Shown here: in pieces, positions 1 through 6,592 of the stretch
How the letters are laid out: the number at the start of each line of letters is the position of its first letter
How positions within the stretch are numbered: position 1 is the stretch's first letter
Origin: Spirochaeta sp.
Lineage (GTDB): Bacteria; Spirochaetota; Spirochaetia; Sphaerochaetales; Sphaerochaetaceae
Assembly (NCBI GenBank): GCA_020054965.1
Contig: JAIMZO010000043.1
Location: forward strand, 1-9,084
Reading direction: 5' to 3'
Length of the DNA: 9,084 nucleotides
The notes under the pieces: model-generated
Seen by the model: only the letters and a program-made list of their open reading frames with translations
Told to the model about the DNA's origin: nothing
Databases searched by the model: none
Position numbers and translations under genes: made by a program

Positions 1-654
1 GAGAAGCAAACAGTCAAGGATATCTACGCTGTCGGTATTCCTACAATCATCATGCAAGCCATTGGAACAATACTCATTACAAGCCTGAATAAAATCCTTA
101 TTGGCTTCTCTACCTCAGCGGTTGCTGTCTTTGGTATCTATTTCCGCTTACAATCCTTCATATTTATGACTGTATTCGGTCTGAACACCGGTATGATAAC
201 GGTGATCGGGTACAACTATGGAGCAAGAAAACCAAAACGGATAACAGCAACCATCAAGGTAGGTTTGATCGTTGCTGTAACCATCATGGGGATTGGTACA
301 GCCCTATTTATCCTGTTCCCCCATGTATTGCTGAGCTGGTTCAACGCAACACCGGAGATGGTGGAGATCGGAATAGTTGCAATGCAACGTATCAGCCTGG
401 GATTCACTTTGGCAGGAGTCAGTATTGTCCTGATTGCACTCTTCCAGGGAATGGGCTATGGATACCTGTCTATGATCAACTCGGTAACACGACAGCTGGT
501 ATTCCTGCTTCCAGCAGCCTACCTTCTGGGAAGATTTGTAGGACTCGATGCCCTGTGGTATTCATTCTTCATCGCCGAGATAGCATCCTTCAGTTTGACC
601 CTCTACTTCTTCTGGAAAATCTACAAGACGAAGATCAAGACCATGACTACGTAA
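1..654 (+). CDS. MATE-family multidrug/cation efflux transporter, C-terminal half (5' partial)
   Basis: The reading frame is open from base 1 (first codons E-K-Q-T-V-K-D) to the TAA at 652-654, so 217 residues of a longer gene are visible. The internal ATG at 52 falls inside a transmembrane helix and is not the start. MATE transporters have about 450 residues in two six-helix bundles and export drugs or organic cations in exchange for Na+ or H+ across the inner membrane. What is seen fits the second bundle: hydrophobic helices around residues 10-35, 45-70, 88-110, 125-150, 160-180 and 185-207, with the family-like segment IGYNYGARKPKRI between helices (residues 69-81). That matches the conserved G-x-N-x-G-A-x loop of MatE domains. 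It ends in a basic tail (KIYKTKIKTMTT). The family call is from recalled sequence style. Substrate and coupling ion cannot be read from this part. Confidence 0.85.
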   Translation, partial: EKQTVKDIYAVGIPTIIMQAIGTILITSLNKILIGFSTSAVAVFGIYFRLQSFIFMTVFGLNTGMITVIGYNYGARKPKRITATIKVGLIVAVTIMGIGTALFILFPHVLLSWFNATPEMVEIGIVAMQRISLGFTLAGVSIVLIALFQGMGYGYLSMINSVTRQLVFLLPAAYLLGRFVGLDALWYSFFIAEIASFSLTLYFFWKIYKTKIKTMTT

Positions 655-664
655 GAGATCATCC

Positions 665-686
665 TCCCGATTCACGTGAACCGGGA
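665..686. repeat. Near-perfect 22-bp palindrome downstream of the MATE gene
   Basis: The 11-base arms TCCCGATTCAC and GTGAACCGGGA are reverse complements apart from one position, centred on CACGTG with no spacer. It begins 10 nt after the MATE stop codon. No T-tract follows (TAGGCATGC comes next), so it is not a standard intrinsic terminator. It could be a 3'-end stabilising hairpin, a Rho-linked signal, or a binding site for a dimeric regulator. Confidence 0.4.
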
Positions 687-843
687 TAGGCATGCAATCC
701 TGAAGATGCGCTATCGATATACTGTTGATCTGGATTGAAATATCGGGAACTCAAACCATTACGAGATTTCAGACCAACTATATGTTCAGTCTTTTCAAGG
801 AAGATGTGTCACAGGAAGATATCATTACTCGATTCCAATTACA

Positions 844-872
844 TTGAAACAGAATCAGGGAAAACCTATAGT
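844..872 (+). promoter_or_regulatory. Sigma70-type promoter for the DUF1232 gene
   Basis: TTGAAA at 844-849 and TATAGT at 867-872 are separated by 17 nt, with 5/6 matches to each consensus hexamer. Transcription would start near 879 and give a leader of about 24 nt to the ATG at 903. The promoter lies inside the longer open frame that begins at TTG 735, which argues that this extension is not translated. A second -10-like TATACT at 718-723 has no good -35 partner. Confidence 0.5.
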
Positions 873-902
873 ATTCCTGTGAAACAGATCAAATCAAGTT
901 TA

Positions 903-1259
903 ATGCAACGTGCATTATTGCTGAAAGGCCAGTTGACAGCAATCTACTATGCATCAAAGGACAAGAGGATGCCTTTACTCCCGAAGGTGTTGGCTGGTTT
1001 TGTTCTACTCTACGCACTCAGTCCTATTGATCTCATTCCTGATTTCATTCCTGTCCTTGGATATCTGGATGATCTGATCATTCTCCCCGCATTGTTGGTG
1101 CTGACCATCAAGGGCATCCCCAACGAAGTGCTCAAGGATGCCCAGGATCAAGCAGAGCGCAAGCCAATTTCGTTGCCTAAGAACTGGAGCTTTTCCATTC
1201 TCTTCATTGGCATTTGGATACTGATTCTGTGGTTCATTGTGCGTAAGCTCACACAATGA
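903..1259 (+). CDS. DUF1232 / YkvA-family small membrane protein
   Basis: This is a 118-residue protein of unknown function with the DUF1232 signature ALSPIDLIPDFIPVLGYLDD at about residues 36-55, in which the S-P-I-D-L-I-P-D core and the G-Y-L-D-D end are intact. It is preceded by a short basic segment (YYASKDKRMPLLPK) and followed by a hydrophobic stretch (LIILPALLVLTIKGIP). A single strong transmembrane helix lies near the C-terminus (FSILFIGIWILILWFIVRK). Family members are usually about 110-130 residues, which fits a start at ATG 903. The frame is open back to a TTG at 735 (174 residues) with an in-frame ATG at 804. I reject those starts because the added N-terminus is Cys/Arg-rich and unlike the family, neither has a well-placed Shine-Dalgarno, and a promoter lies inside it. 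The 903 start also lacks a clear Shine-Dalgarno, so the start is uncertain although the gene is secure. It is a monocistronic plus-strand gene followed by its own terminator. Confidence 0.8.
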   Translation: MQRALLLKGQLTAIYYASKDKRMPLLPKVLAGFVLLYALSPIDLIPDFIPVLGYLDDLIILPALLVLTIKGIPNEVLKDAQDQAERKPISLPKNWSFSILFIGIWILILWFIVRKLTQ

Positions 1260-1335
1260 TGTCGGCCTTGTGAGCATATAATCAGTATATTACTTGATGT
1301 TCAGCTATTGCGATCCTGATTACTCGAAGAATTTT

Positions 1336-1354
1336 TGCGGAATCCGCATTTTTT
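1336..1354 (+). terminator. Intrinsic terminator of the DUF1232 gene
   Basis: TGCGG and CCGCA form a 5-bp GC-rich stem with a 3-nt AAT loop, followed at once by TTTTTT (1349-1354). It lies 77 nt after the stop codon. The flanks GAAGAA (1326-1331) and TTCTTC, separated by T-rich bulges, could extend the pairing. The short stem is the main weakness. Confidence 0.6.
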
Positions 1355-1420
1355 CTTCGTACGTATCCTTCTCCATTGACTATGCATGCAAGAGTTAACA
1401 CTATACAAGGCGATAGAAGA

Positions 1421-1457
1421 GAGAAAAGACCCCGGCATTTGGAGTCTTTTTTCTCTT
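1421..1457 (-). terminator. Terminator of the guaA cluster, probably bidirectional
   Basis: Read on the minus strand, AAAAGACTCC and GGGGTCTTTT form a 10-bp stem with one G-T wobble and a 7-nt loop, followed by a T/C-rich run. It lies about 40 nt beyond the guaA stop. On the plus strand the same element has one C-A mismatch but is followed by a longer pyrimidine tract (CTTTTTTCTCTTTT), so it can also act as a back-up stop for transcription arriving from the left. Confidence 0.7.
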
Positions 1458-1495
1458 TTATAAAGAACTATACGAACTGAAATTCCCTTATGGGA

Positions 1496-3049
1496 TTACT
1501 CCCACTCGATAGTCCCAGGAGGTTTGCTCGTGATATCATAGAGTACTCGGTTGACTCCCTGTACCTCATTGCAGATCCTGGCTGAAGCGTGTTGGAGCAC
1601 TTCAGGAGGAAAGCGGAACCAGTCAGCCGTCATGGCATCTTCACTGGTGACGGCACGCAGGGAGCACACCTCTTCGTAAGTGCGTTCATCCCCTTGGACT
1701 CCCACGCTCTTGACCGGAAGCAAACAAGCCAAGGCCTGCCAGATATCATCATACAGATTGGCTTTGCGAATCTCCTCGATGAAGATGGCATCAACATCAC
1801 GCAGGGTATCCAGGCGCTCCTTGGTCACCTCGCCTACACACCTGACCCCAAGACCAGGACCGGGGAAGGGATGACGATTCACCATCTCTTCTGGAAGACC
1901 AAGTTCTCTTCCCAACGCCCTTACCTCGTCCTTGAACAGTTCACGAAGTGGTTCGAGCAGGTCCCATTTCAGATCTTCTGGTAATCCTCCCACGTTATGG
2001 TGGCTTTTGATGGTTGCAGAAGGACCACCGGAAGGGCTCTTGCTCTCGATTACATCTGGATAGAGCGTTCCTTGGGCGAGGAAGCTGATATCACCGGCCT
2101 TTCGCGCCTCATCATAGAAGGTATCGATGAATATCTTACCGATGATCTTCCGCTTTGCCTCAGGCTCAGTGACTCCCTTGAGTGCAGAGAGGAATGCATC
2201 CTCAGCATCAGCATATTGAAGACGGATATTATAGTGATCCCTGAACAGTTTCAGTACCATGTCCGCCTCTCCCTTGCGCAAGAGACCGTTGTTTACAAAT
2301 ACACAGACCAACTGGTCGCCGATCGCCTTATGGATAAGTACCGCTGCAACAGCAGAGTCGACCCCACCGGAGAGGCCACAGAGTACCTGTTTATCTCCGA
2401 CTTTCTCACGAATCTCCTGTACCGCTGTGCTGATGAAGGAACCCATATCCCAGTCCTGGTTCGCCTTACAGACACCAAGGACAAAGTTCTGCAGAAATTG
2501 GTTTCCTTCCACCGTATGCACTACCTCGGGATGGAACTGCACTCCATAGAATTTCTTTTCATCATTCTCAATGACCGTGAATGGACAACTGGAAGTGCTG
2601 CCGGTCTGTATGAATCCCTCGGGAAGTGAGGCAACTGCATCACCGTGGCTCATCCAGAGGCGGGAGTTATCGCTGATCCCCTTAAGCAGGGAAGCTTCCC
2701 TCTTAAGCACGGTAAGGTCCGCGAAACCGTACTCACGTTTCAGGGGGCGCTCAACAGTCCCCCCATTCTGGATGCTCATCACCTGCAATCCATAGCAGAT
2801 ACCCAGGATGGGAATGCCCAGGTCATAGATCCCCTCATCTGGTCTGGGTGACCCTTCAGTGCGCACTGAAGAAGGGCCTCCACTGAAGATGATCCCTTTC
2901 GGTTTCATGGCTGCAAGTTCTGCTGCCTTGATGGTATAGGGAACAATCCGGCTATATACGTGCATATCACGTACTCGACGTGCAATCAACTGGCTGTATT
3001 GAGCCCCAAAGTCTAGCACAACGATGGTGTCATGGGGGAATTGTTGCAT
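1496..3049 (-). CDS. guaA: GMP synthase (glutamine-hydrolysing)
   Basis: GuaA converts XMP, ATP and glutamine to GMP, AMP, PPi and glutamate in the cytoplasm, the last step of guanine nucleotide synthesis. At 517 residues it is close to the usual 510-525. The N-terminal class I glutamine amidotransferase has the oxyanion-side GGPSS (57-61), the nucleophile Cys85 in GICYG, and the catalytic His173/Glu175 in QFHPEV. The ATP-pyrophosphatase domain has the P-loop SGGVDS (227-232). The C-terminal dimerisation domain has RHPFPGPGLGVRC (392-404) and the typical end PPGTIEWE. No key residue is missing. The frame is open to 3112, but the start at 3049 is best because GAGAGGA (3056-3062) lies 6 nt upstream. 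The ATG at 3055 directly abuts that site. It is last in the minus-strand cluster, 56 nt after ecfS, and a weak promoter may lie in that gap. I saw no purine riboswitch fold in those 56 nt. Confidence 0.97.
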   Translation of the reverse strand: MQQFPHDTIVVLDFGAQYSQLIARRVRDMHVYSRIVPYTIKAAELAAMKPKGIIFSGGPSSVRTEGSPRPDEGIYDLGIPILGICYGLQVMSIQNGGTVERPLKREYGFADLTVLKREASLLKGISDNSRLWMSHGDAVASLPEGFIQTGSTSSCPFTVIENDEKKFYGVQFHPEVVHTVEGNQFLQNFVLGVCKANQDWDMGSFISTAVQEIREKVGDKQVLCGLSGGVDSAVAAVLIHKAIGDQLVCVFVNNGLLRKGEADMVLKLFRDHYNIRLQYADAEDAFLSALKGVTEPEAKRKIIGKIFIDTFYDEARKAGDISFLAQGTLYPDVIESKSPSGGPSATIKSHHNVGGLPEDLKWDLLEPLRELFKDEVRALGRELGLPEEMVNRHPFPGPGLGVRCVGEVTKERLDTLRDVDAIFIEEIRKANLYDDIWQALACLLPVKSVGVQGDERTYEEVCSLRAVTSEDAMTADWFRFPPEVLQHASARICNEVQGVNRVLYDITSKPPGTIEWE

Positions 3050-3055
3050 GTGCAT

Positions 3056-3062
3056 TCCTCTC
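3056..3062 (-). promoter_or_regulatory. Shine-Dalgarno that fixes the guaA start
   Basis: GAGAGGA on the minus strand sits 6 nt before the ATG at 3049. Two ATGs (3055 and 3049) follow it as ATG-CAC-ATG, and only the second has a normal spacing. Confidence 0.7.
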
Positions 3063-3079
3063 TGTTCAGGTATATTCGG

Positions 3080-3108
3080 AGTATATCGAAAAGCTTCGCC
3101 AATGGCTA
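3080..3108 (-). promoter_or_regulatory. Possible weak internal promoter for guaA
   Basis: On the minus strand TATACT (3085-3080, 5/6 of consensus) lies 17 nt after TAGCCA (3108-3103, 4/6). The -35 starts on the ecfS stop codon. Transcription would begin near 3073, about 24 nt before the guaA ATG. This could let guaA be expressed apart from the upstream transport genes. Short AT-rich matches such as this arise easily by chance. Confidence 0.3.
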
Positions 3109-3627
3109 CCAAGCAAGTGAACTGACCGGGGGATACGCACGTTTCACCGCCGCCGATACCGCAAGGCCAAGCACGAAACCTACTGCACTCTGTGCGATGT
3201 TTCCAGGAATCTCAGCGGCAGCAACACTCACTGTGCTGACAAACAGAGCAGACAGTGCAAAATATCCAAGGGATACTGTTGCAACGCAGACGAAGGCTGC
3301 AAGGGCTTTCCTTCCCAAGGATACAGCAACATCTCCCTTCTTCTGGACGATCAAGGCAACCAGAAGCCCCTCCACTCCATGAACAACAAAGCTGATGGGA
3401 GCCCATTGGGCATACCCGCTGATCAGATCAGCAAGTGCCGTCCCAAGCCCGGCTGCAATGAACGCTGACCAGGGACCGAAGGTAAAAGCGATGAAGCAGA
3501 TAGCTACATCACATAGATTCAGGTATCCTCTTGCGGTTGGGATACGCACAACCATCGTAAAGACCACCACCACTGCAGTCAGTACCGACACCATGGCAAC
3601 TTTCAAAGCATTCCTGTTTCCCTGCAT
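3106..3627 (-). CDS. ECF transporter S component (substrate-binding membrane protein)
   Basis: This is a 173-residue, very hydrophobic protein with about five to six helices and an Arg/Lys-rich N-terminus, typical of EcfS proteins, which bind one vitamin or precursor and plug into an EcfT-ATPase module. Helix 1 carries an AxxxA spacing (A7-LKV-A11), as in the S-component contact with EcfT. The segment around residues 33-88 (RGYLNLCD, FGPWSAFIAAGLGTALADLISGY, then APISFVVHGVEG) resembles the PF07155/COG4720 group. I recognise that resemblance from memory and have not tested it. The substrate is not readable. The immediate neighbour guaA hints at, but does not show, a purine- or pyrimidine-like ligand. 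The start at 3627 is set by an AGGAGG site, although the frame is open to 3765. That site overlaps the stop codon of ecfT. Confidence 0.82.
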   Translation of the reverse strand: MQGNRNALKVAMVSVLTAVVVVFTMVVRIPTARGYLNLCDVAICFIAFTFGPWSAFIAAGLGTALADLISGYAQWAPISFVVHGVEGLLVALIVQKKGDVAVSLGRKALAAFVCVATVSLGYFALSALFVSTVSVAAAEIPGNIAQSAVGFVLGLAVSAAVKRAYPPVSSLAW

Positions 3628-3633
3628 ACACAG

Positions 3634-3640
3634 CCTCCTA
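3634..3640 (-). promoter_or_regulatory. Shine-Dalgarno of ecfS overlapping the ecfT stop
   Basis: Minus-strand TAGGAGG (3640-3634) contains the ecfT stop TAG (3640-3638) and lies 6 nt before the ecfS ATG. Ribosomes ending ecfT stop on this site, which suggests translational coupling and balanced subunit synthesis. Confidence 0.7.
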
Positions 3641-4408
3641 AAAGAATATATTCGCAAACCAAAATGCCACTGGAATAATACACGAGAGAAGAAAATGGGT
3701 ACATACATGTTGATATGCATCCAGGCTATGGTAACTGGTACGCCGCTCATCTCTCCCAAACCCACGCATCTCCAGACTCATGGCAAGGTTCGGGATGGAT
3801 CTGAGCGCAACCACCAGTGCACTGGTAAGGGTCGGAACCAGATCCTTGAGCCGTTGGCCAAATTTCTTCTTTTTCTCATCCTCGGCTTCGCGTAGGCGAT
3901 GAGACTCAGATATCTGGCTGAAACCATCAGCGATAAACGGGATATAGGTGAAGGCAAGCGTCACCACCAAACTGGCTTTATAAGGAAGATGATACCACCT
4001 CAAGGCAAGCATAACCTCATGCATAACCGTGGTGGCAAACAGCAGGGTGCACACGTAGGTGATACCGATAAAACGGCTCATCAATCTCAAGGCTTGATCC
4101 AAACCTTCAGCCGTGATCACGGTAAAACCACCAATGGACAACAGTGGAGATCCATCCCGTACATTGAATGGCATGAAAAGCACCATAAAAAGCAGCATCG
4201 GTGAAATGGAAACAAAGGTTCTCCATGCATGATGCCAACCCGCATTGGTAGAGCCTGACAGAATAACCAAGCCGACCACAAGGGAGAGATGCAGCAGGGA
4301 AACAGGGAGAAAGAACCAGATACACATCAGGAGCATCAACAGGAGTTTTGCACGTGGGTCAAATCGGTAGAGCCAACCCGTTCCTGCAATATACGTATTG
4401 GTCGTCAT
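3638..4408 (-). CDS. ecfT: ECF transporter transmembrane component EcfT
   Basis: EcfT (CbiQ family, PF02361) joins the two ATPase domains to the S component and transmits ATP-driven motion. At 256 residues it is near the usual 250-270. The N-terminal family motif DPRAKLL is at residues 17-23. Hydrophobic helices follow at about 20-50, 66-80, 112-127 and 144-160, and the last lies near the C-terminus at 237-255. The cytoplasmic coupling region 165-225 is charged and helical (SQISESHRLREAEDEKKKK). It contains the two short Arg motifs that dock into the ATPases: ALRSIP (201-206), where the canonical Ala-Arg-x is changed to Leu-Arg-Ser, and EMRGFG (213-218). The start codon overlaps the stop of the ATPase gene by 4 nt (ATGA), and the stop codon sits in the ecfS ribosome-binding site. 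It is part of a complete A-A'-T-S importer. Confidence 0.88.
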   Translation of the reverse strand: MTTNTYIAGTGWLYRFDPRAKLLLMLLMCIWFFLPVSLLHLSLVVGLVILSGSTNAGWHHAWRTFVSISPMLLFMVLFMPFNVRDGSPLLSIGGFTVITAEGLDQALRLMSRFIGITYVCTLLFATTVMHEVMLALRWYHLPYKASLVVTLAFTYIPFIADGFSQISESHRLREAEDEKKKKFGQRLKDLVPTLTSALVVALRSIPNLAMSLEMRGFGRDERRTSYHSLDAYQHVCTHFLLSCIIPVAFWFANIFF

Positions 4409-5829
4409 ACTGCGCTCAGCCTCCCCTCCCCAATCGTATAGGAACGTTGAGCTACCTTGTCGGCAAATTGCCGGTCATGAGTAATGAGCAGGATTCCTGC
4501 CCCATTGTGGCGTAAGTGGGCAATGATGGAAAGCGCACTCTGATAAGTCAAGGCACTGTCGAGTTCATCTAAAATATAGAAGGGACGGTCAAGAAGATAG
4601 TACACTGCTGCCTGGAGTGCCTTACGCAGTGGATAGCTCATGGTAGTGGGGGTATCCTCAAGGTCGAGGGAGAACAGTTCAGCACAAGCAGCTACCTGCT
4701 TCCCTACTTCCTTTCTGGACAGATCGGAGCGACGTTTCAGAGACCAGGAAAGCTCTTCTGCAACCGTAGGAAGGAAGATTTGCAGGTCAGGACTCTGGAA
4801 TAAGTAGCCTACCCGTTTGGAGAGCTGTTTCCCCTCATATGGTTTTCCGTCAATGGCAATCTGCCCGGATAGGGGAGTATCCAAGCCACAGAGCAAGCGA
4901 CTGAAGGAACTCTTGCCGCTACCGTTTGGGCCAACAAGGGTTACCAACTCTCCACTTTGCAGTTGGAATTGGGGTACATCCAACGTAAAATGTTTACTTA
5001 TGGCAGTACTCACCCTGCTCCGCTCGGCCTGGAGAGACAGACAAGAGAGTATTCGTCTTTGAGAAGGCAATACAGGGTCCCTTTCCAATGGGCTGGGAAG
5101 GTCATCACCACAGAGGTACGCAAAGCGAGGAAGCAAGGAGTTTGTTTCACCTTTTACAATGACTCCCTCATCGAGCAAGAGAACCTGGTCATAAAGGTCA
5201 TCGAACTCACCAAGATACCGGCTCGCAAGCACCAGCACCGTCTTGTTGCTCGTTGCTATCAAGTCCTTAAGCTGGTCTCTCCAATGTTGGTCCAGATCAT
5301 CGAAGGCTTCATCCAGCAACCAGAAGGAAGCATCAATAGCCTGCATCGTGGCAAGGAGCACCCGTTTGCGTTCTCCTCCACTGAGTTCCTGTTCACTACT
5401 GGTTCTTAAATCATGAAGTCCCCAGTGTGTGATTGCTTCCTCAATTCGTACCTTCATGGTTGCTCTATCCATGCCCATCGACTCAAGGGGAAATGCAATT
5501 TCTTCCTCGACTGAGGTAGCTACAAACTGCTCTTGGGGGTTCTGGGAGACATAGGTGCACACTGGCAGGAGATCCCAGGGATCCAAATCTCCAAGTGATT
5601 TTCCATAGAGACGTATCTCACCATTCATTTCTCCTGGAAAATATTTGGGGCAGACCCCACAAATGATCTTGGCGAGCGTAGTCTTCCCCCTATTGAAGGG
5701 AGCAAGCAAGAGGGTCTTGCTTCCCGAGGGAATCTGCAGGGAGAGCCCACGAAAGAGTGGCTCATTCTGTTTTCCTGTCCATGACTTGTAGGTGAAAGAG
5801 AGGTGCTCTATGGAGAGTGCGTTGATCAT
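4405..5829 (-). CDS. Fused double-domain ECF ATPase EcfA-EcfA' with asymmetric ATP sites
   Basis: This 474-residue cytoplasmic protein carries two ABC ATPase domains in one chain, the energising unit of the ECF importer. The arrangement resembles YkoD-type fusions. NBD1 (about 1-235) has Walker A APFNRGKTT (43-51, first Gly replaced by Ala), Q-loop SQNPQEQ (95-101), signature LSGGE (149-153) and Walker B LLDE with D173/E174. At the H-loop it has ASR where His is expected (R204). NBD2 (about 265-474) has a perfect Walker A GPNGSGKSS (300-308), Q-loop FQSPDLQ, Walker B ILDE (D421/E422) and H-loop His451. Its signature reads MSYPL (397-401) instead of LSGGQ, and its D-loop is SALT instead of SALD. 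The start is ATG 5829 rather than the GTG at 5835, because TAAGG (5840-5836), which contains the plsC stop, lies 6 nt before it. The stop overlaps the ecfT start. The gene call is firm, and the asymmetry follows directly from the motifs. Confidence 0.92.
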   Translation of the reverse strand: MINALSIEHLSFTYKSWTGKQNEPLFRGLSLQIPSGSKTLLLAPFNRGKTTLAKIICGVCPKYFPGEMNGEIRLYGKSLGDLDPWDLLPVCTYVSQNPQEQFVATSVEEEIAFPLESMGMDRATMKVRIEEAITHWGLHDLRTSSEQELSGGERKRVLLATMQAIDASFWLLDEAFDDLDQHWRDQLKDLIATSNKTVLVLASRYLGEFDDLYDQVLLLDEGVIVKGETNSLLPRFAYLCGDDLPSPLERDPVLPSQRRILSCLSLQAERSRVSTAISKHFTLDVPQFQLQSGELVTLVGPNGSGKSSFSRLLCGLDTPLSGQIAIDGKPYEGKQLSKRVGYLFQSPDLQIFLPTVAEELSWSLKRRSDLSRKEVGKQVAACAELFSLDLEDTPTTMSYPLRKALQAAVYYLLDRPFYILDELDSALTYQSALSIIAHLRHNGAGILLITHDRQFADKVAQRSYTIGEGRLSAV

Positions 5830-5837
5830 GGTCACCC

Positions 5838-6578
5838 TTAGACTTGGCCGGGAAGTTCGTCAAACCGTTTGGCGATGGCCCCATAGACCGTTTCATGAAG
5901 CGTAGCAAGCTCTTCAGCGCTCAGCTTGTCAGTGTAGATTGGCTTTCCAATGGAGACATAAGCGTGAACACGCCTAAAGCCATGCAACTGTTCCAAACCA
6001 GCACGCAACCCCTTGATGGTCATGGGCACGATGACCGATTTTGAGCGGGTCGCGAGTTTCAGACTCCCTTTTTTCATTTCTCCGATGCTCCCACTCTTGC
6101 TTCTTGTTCCCTCAGGGAAGATCAACATACTTTTCCCACTCTTGAGAAGTTCTACACCACTGCGAATAGCATTGATGGCATCATGAGGACTGATTCGGTT
6201 GATAAAAACACAGTCCAAAGCATAACACCAGAGATTGATGACAGGAATCCGCCTAACTTCTGCCTTTGCCATGACGGATGCCCAAAGATTGACCGGCCCT
6301 ACAATGGCAGCTATGTCGAGCATGCTCTGATGGTTTGCCATGTAGCATACTGACTGCTGCGGTGGAAGATTTTCCTTTCCATCAACATGGACCTTGATCC
6401 CTAAAAAGAAAATGATGGAACTGCCAATAAAGTGCCCACAAGCACGTAAATATCGATCGCCTGCTTTTCTGAAGCCAAGGAGACGTAACAGGTACCCAAG
6501 AGGAAATGCATACACAAGGGAAAGCGTTATAATTGGGATCACAAACAATCCTGCAAATGCTATGCGTATCTTCTTCAT
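5838..6578 (-). CDS. plsC: 1-acyl-sn-glycerol-3-phosphate acyltransferase (PlsC family)
   Basis: PlsC adds the second acyl chain to lysophosphatidic acid to make phosphatidic acid, the precursor of membrane phospholipids, at the inner membrane. At 246 residues it has normal length. The acyltransferase motifs appear in order: NHQSMLD (82-88, catalytic H-x4-D with His83/Asp88), FINR (125-128), FPEGTRSKSG (154-163, glycerol-phosphate binding) and VIVPMTIKG (182-190). An N-terminal hydrophobic segment (about 6-34) and a second one (50-60) anchor it. The start at 6578 has a strong AGGAGG (6591-6586) just 7 nt upstream, itself 1 nt past the stop codon of the ABC exporter gene. Paralogues of this family can acylate other lipids, so the exact acceptor is inferred. 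An MsbA-like exporter directly upstream fits a shared role in envelope lipids. Confidence 0.9.
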   Translation of the reverse strand: MKKIRIAFAGLFVIPIITLSLVYAFPLGYLLRLLGFRKAGDRYLRACGHFIGSSIIFFLGIKVHVDGKENLPPQQSVCYMANHQSMLDIAAIVGPVNLWASVMAKAEVRRIPVINLWCYALDCVFINRISPHDAINAIRSGVELLKSGKSMLIFPEGTRSKSGSIGEMKKGSLKLATRSKSVIVPMTIKGLRAGLEQLHGFRRVHAYVSIGKPIYTDKLSAEELATLHETVYGAIAKRFDELPGQV

Positions 6579-6585
6579 GCATACC

Positions 6586-6591
6586 CCTCCT
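6586..6591 (-). promoter_or_regulatory. Strong Shine-Dalgarno of plsC
   Basis: AGGAGG on the minus strand begins 1 nt after the stop codon of the ABC exporter gene and lies 7 nt before the plsC ATG. It fixes the start at 6578. Confidence 0.7.
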
Positions 6592-6592
6592 G

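Noticed and set aside
704..847. Small second-frame ORF including MFSLFKEDVSQEDIITRFQLH, possibly a frameshifted N-terminus of the DUF1232 protein
   Set aside because: It has no Shine-Dalgarno and no recognisable family, and the DUF1232 protein is already full length from 903. It remains a faint possibility that this is a decayed gene end.
1376..1407. TTGACT and TATACA between the two terminators, as a small-RNA promoter
   Set aside because: The spacer is 20 nt, and the transcript to the next terminator would be only about 45 nt.
1589..2629. Long plus-strand open frames opposite guaA (131 and 210 codons)
   Set aside because: They are antisense to a fully conserved gene, have no family resemblance, and are explained by its codon use.
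3050..3105. Purine riboswitch before guaA
   Set aside because: The gap is 56 nt, and I see no three-way-junction pattern or conserved loop sequences.
3050..3112. Extended guaA start adding 21 residues (from 3112)
   Set aside because: The added residues do not match GuaA N-termini, the stretch runs into the 3' end of ecfS, and a well-placed Shine-Dalgarno points to 3049.
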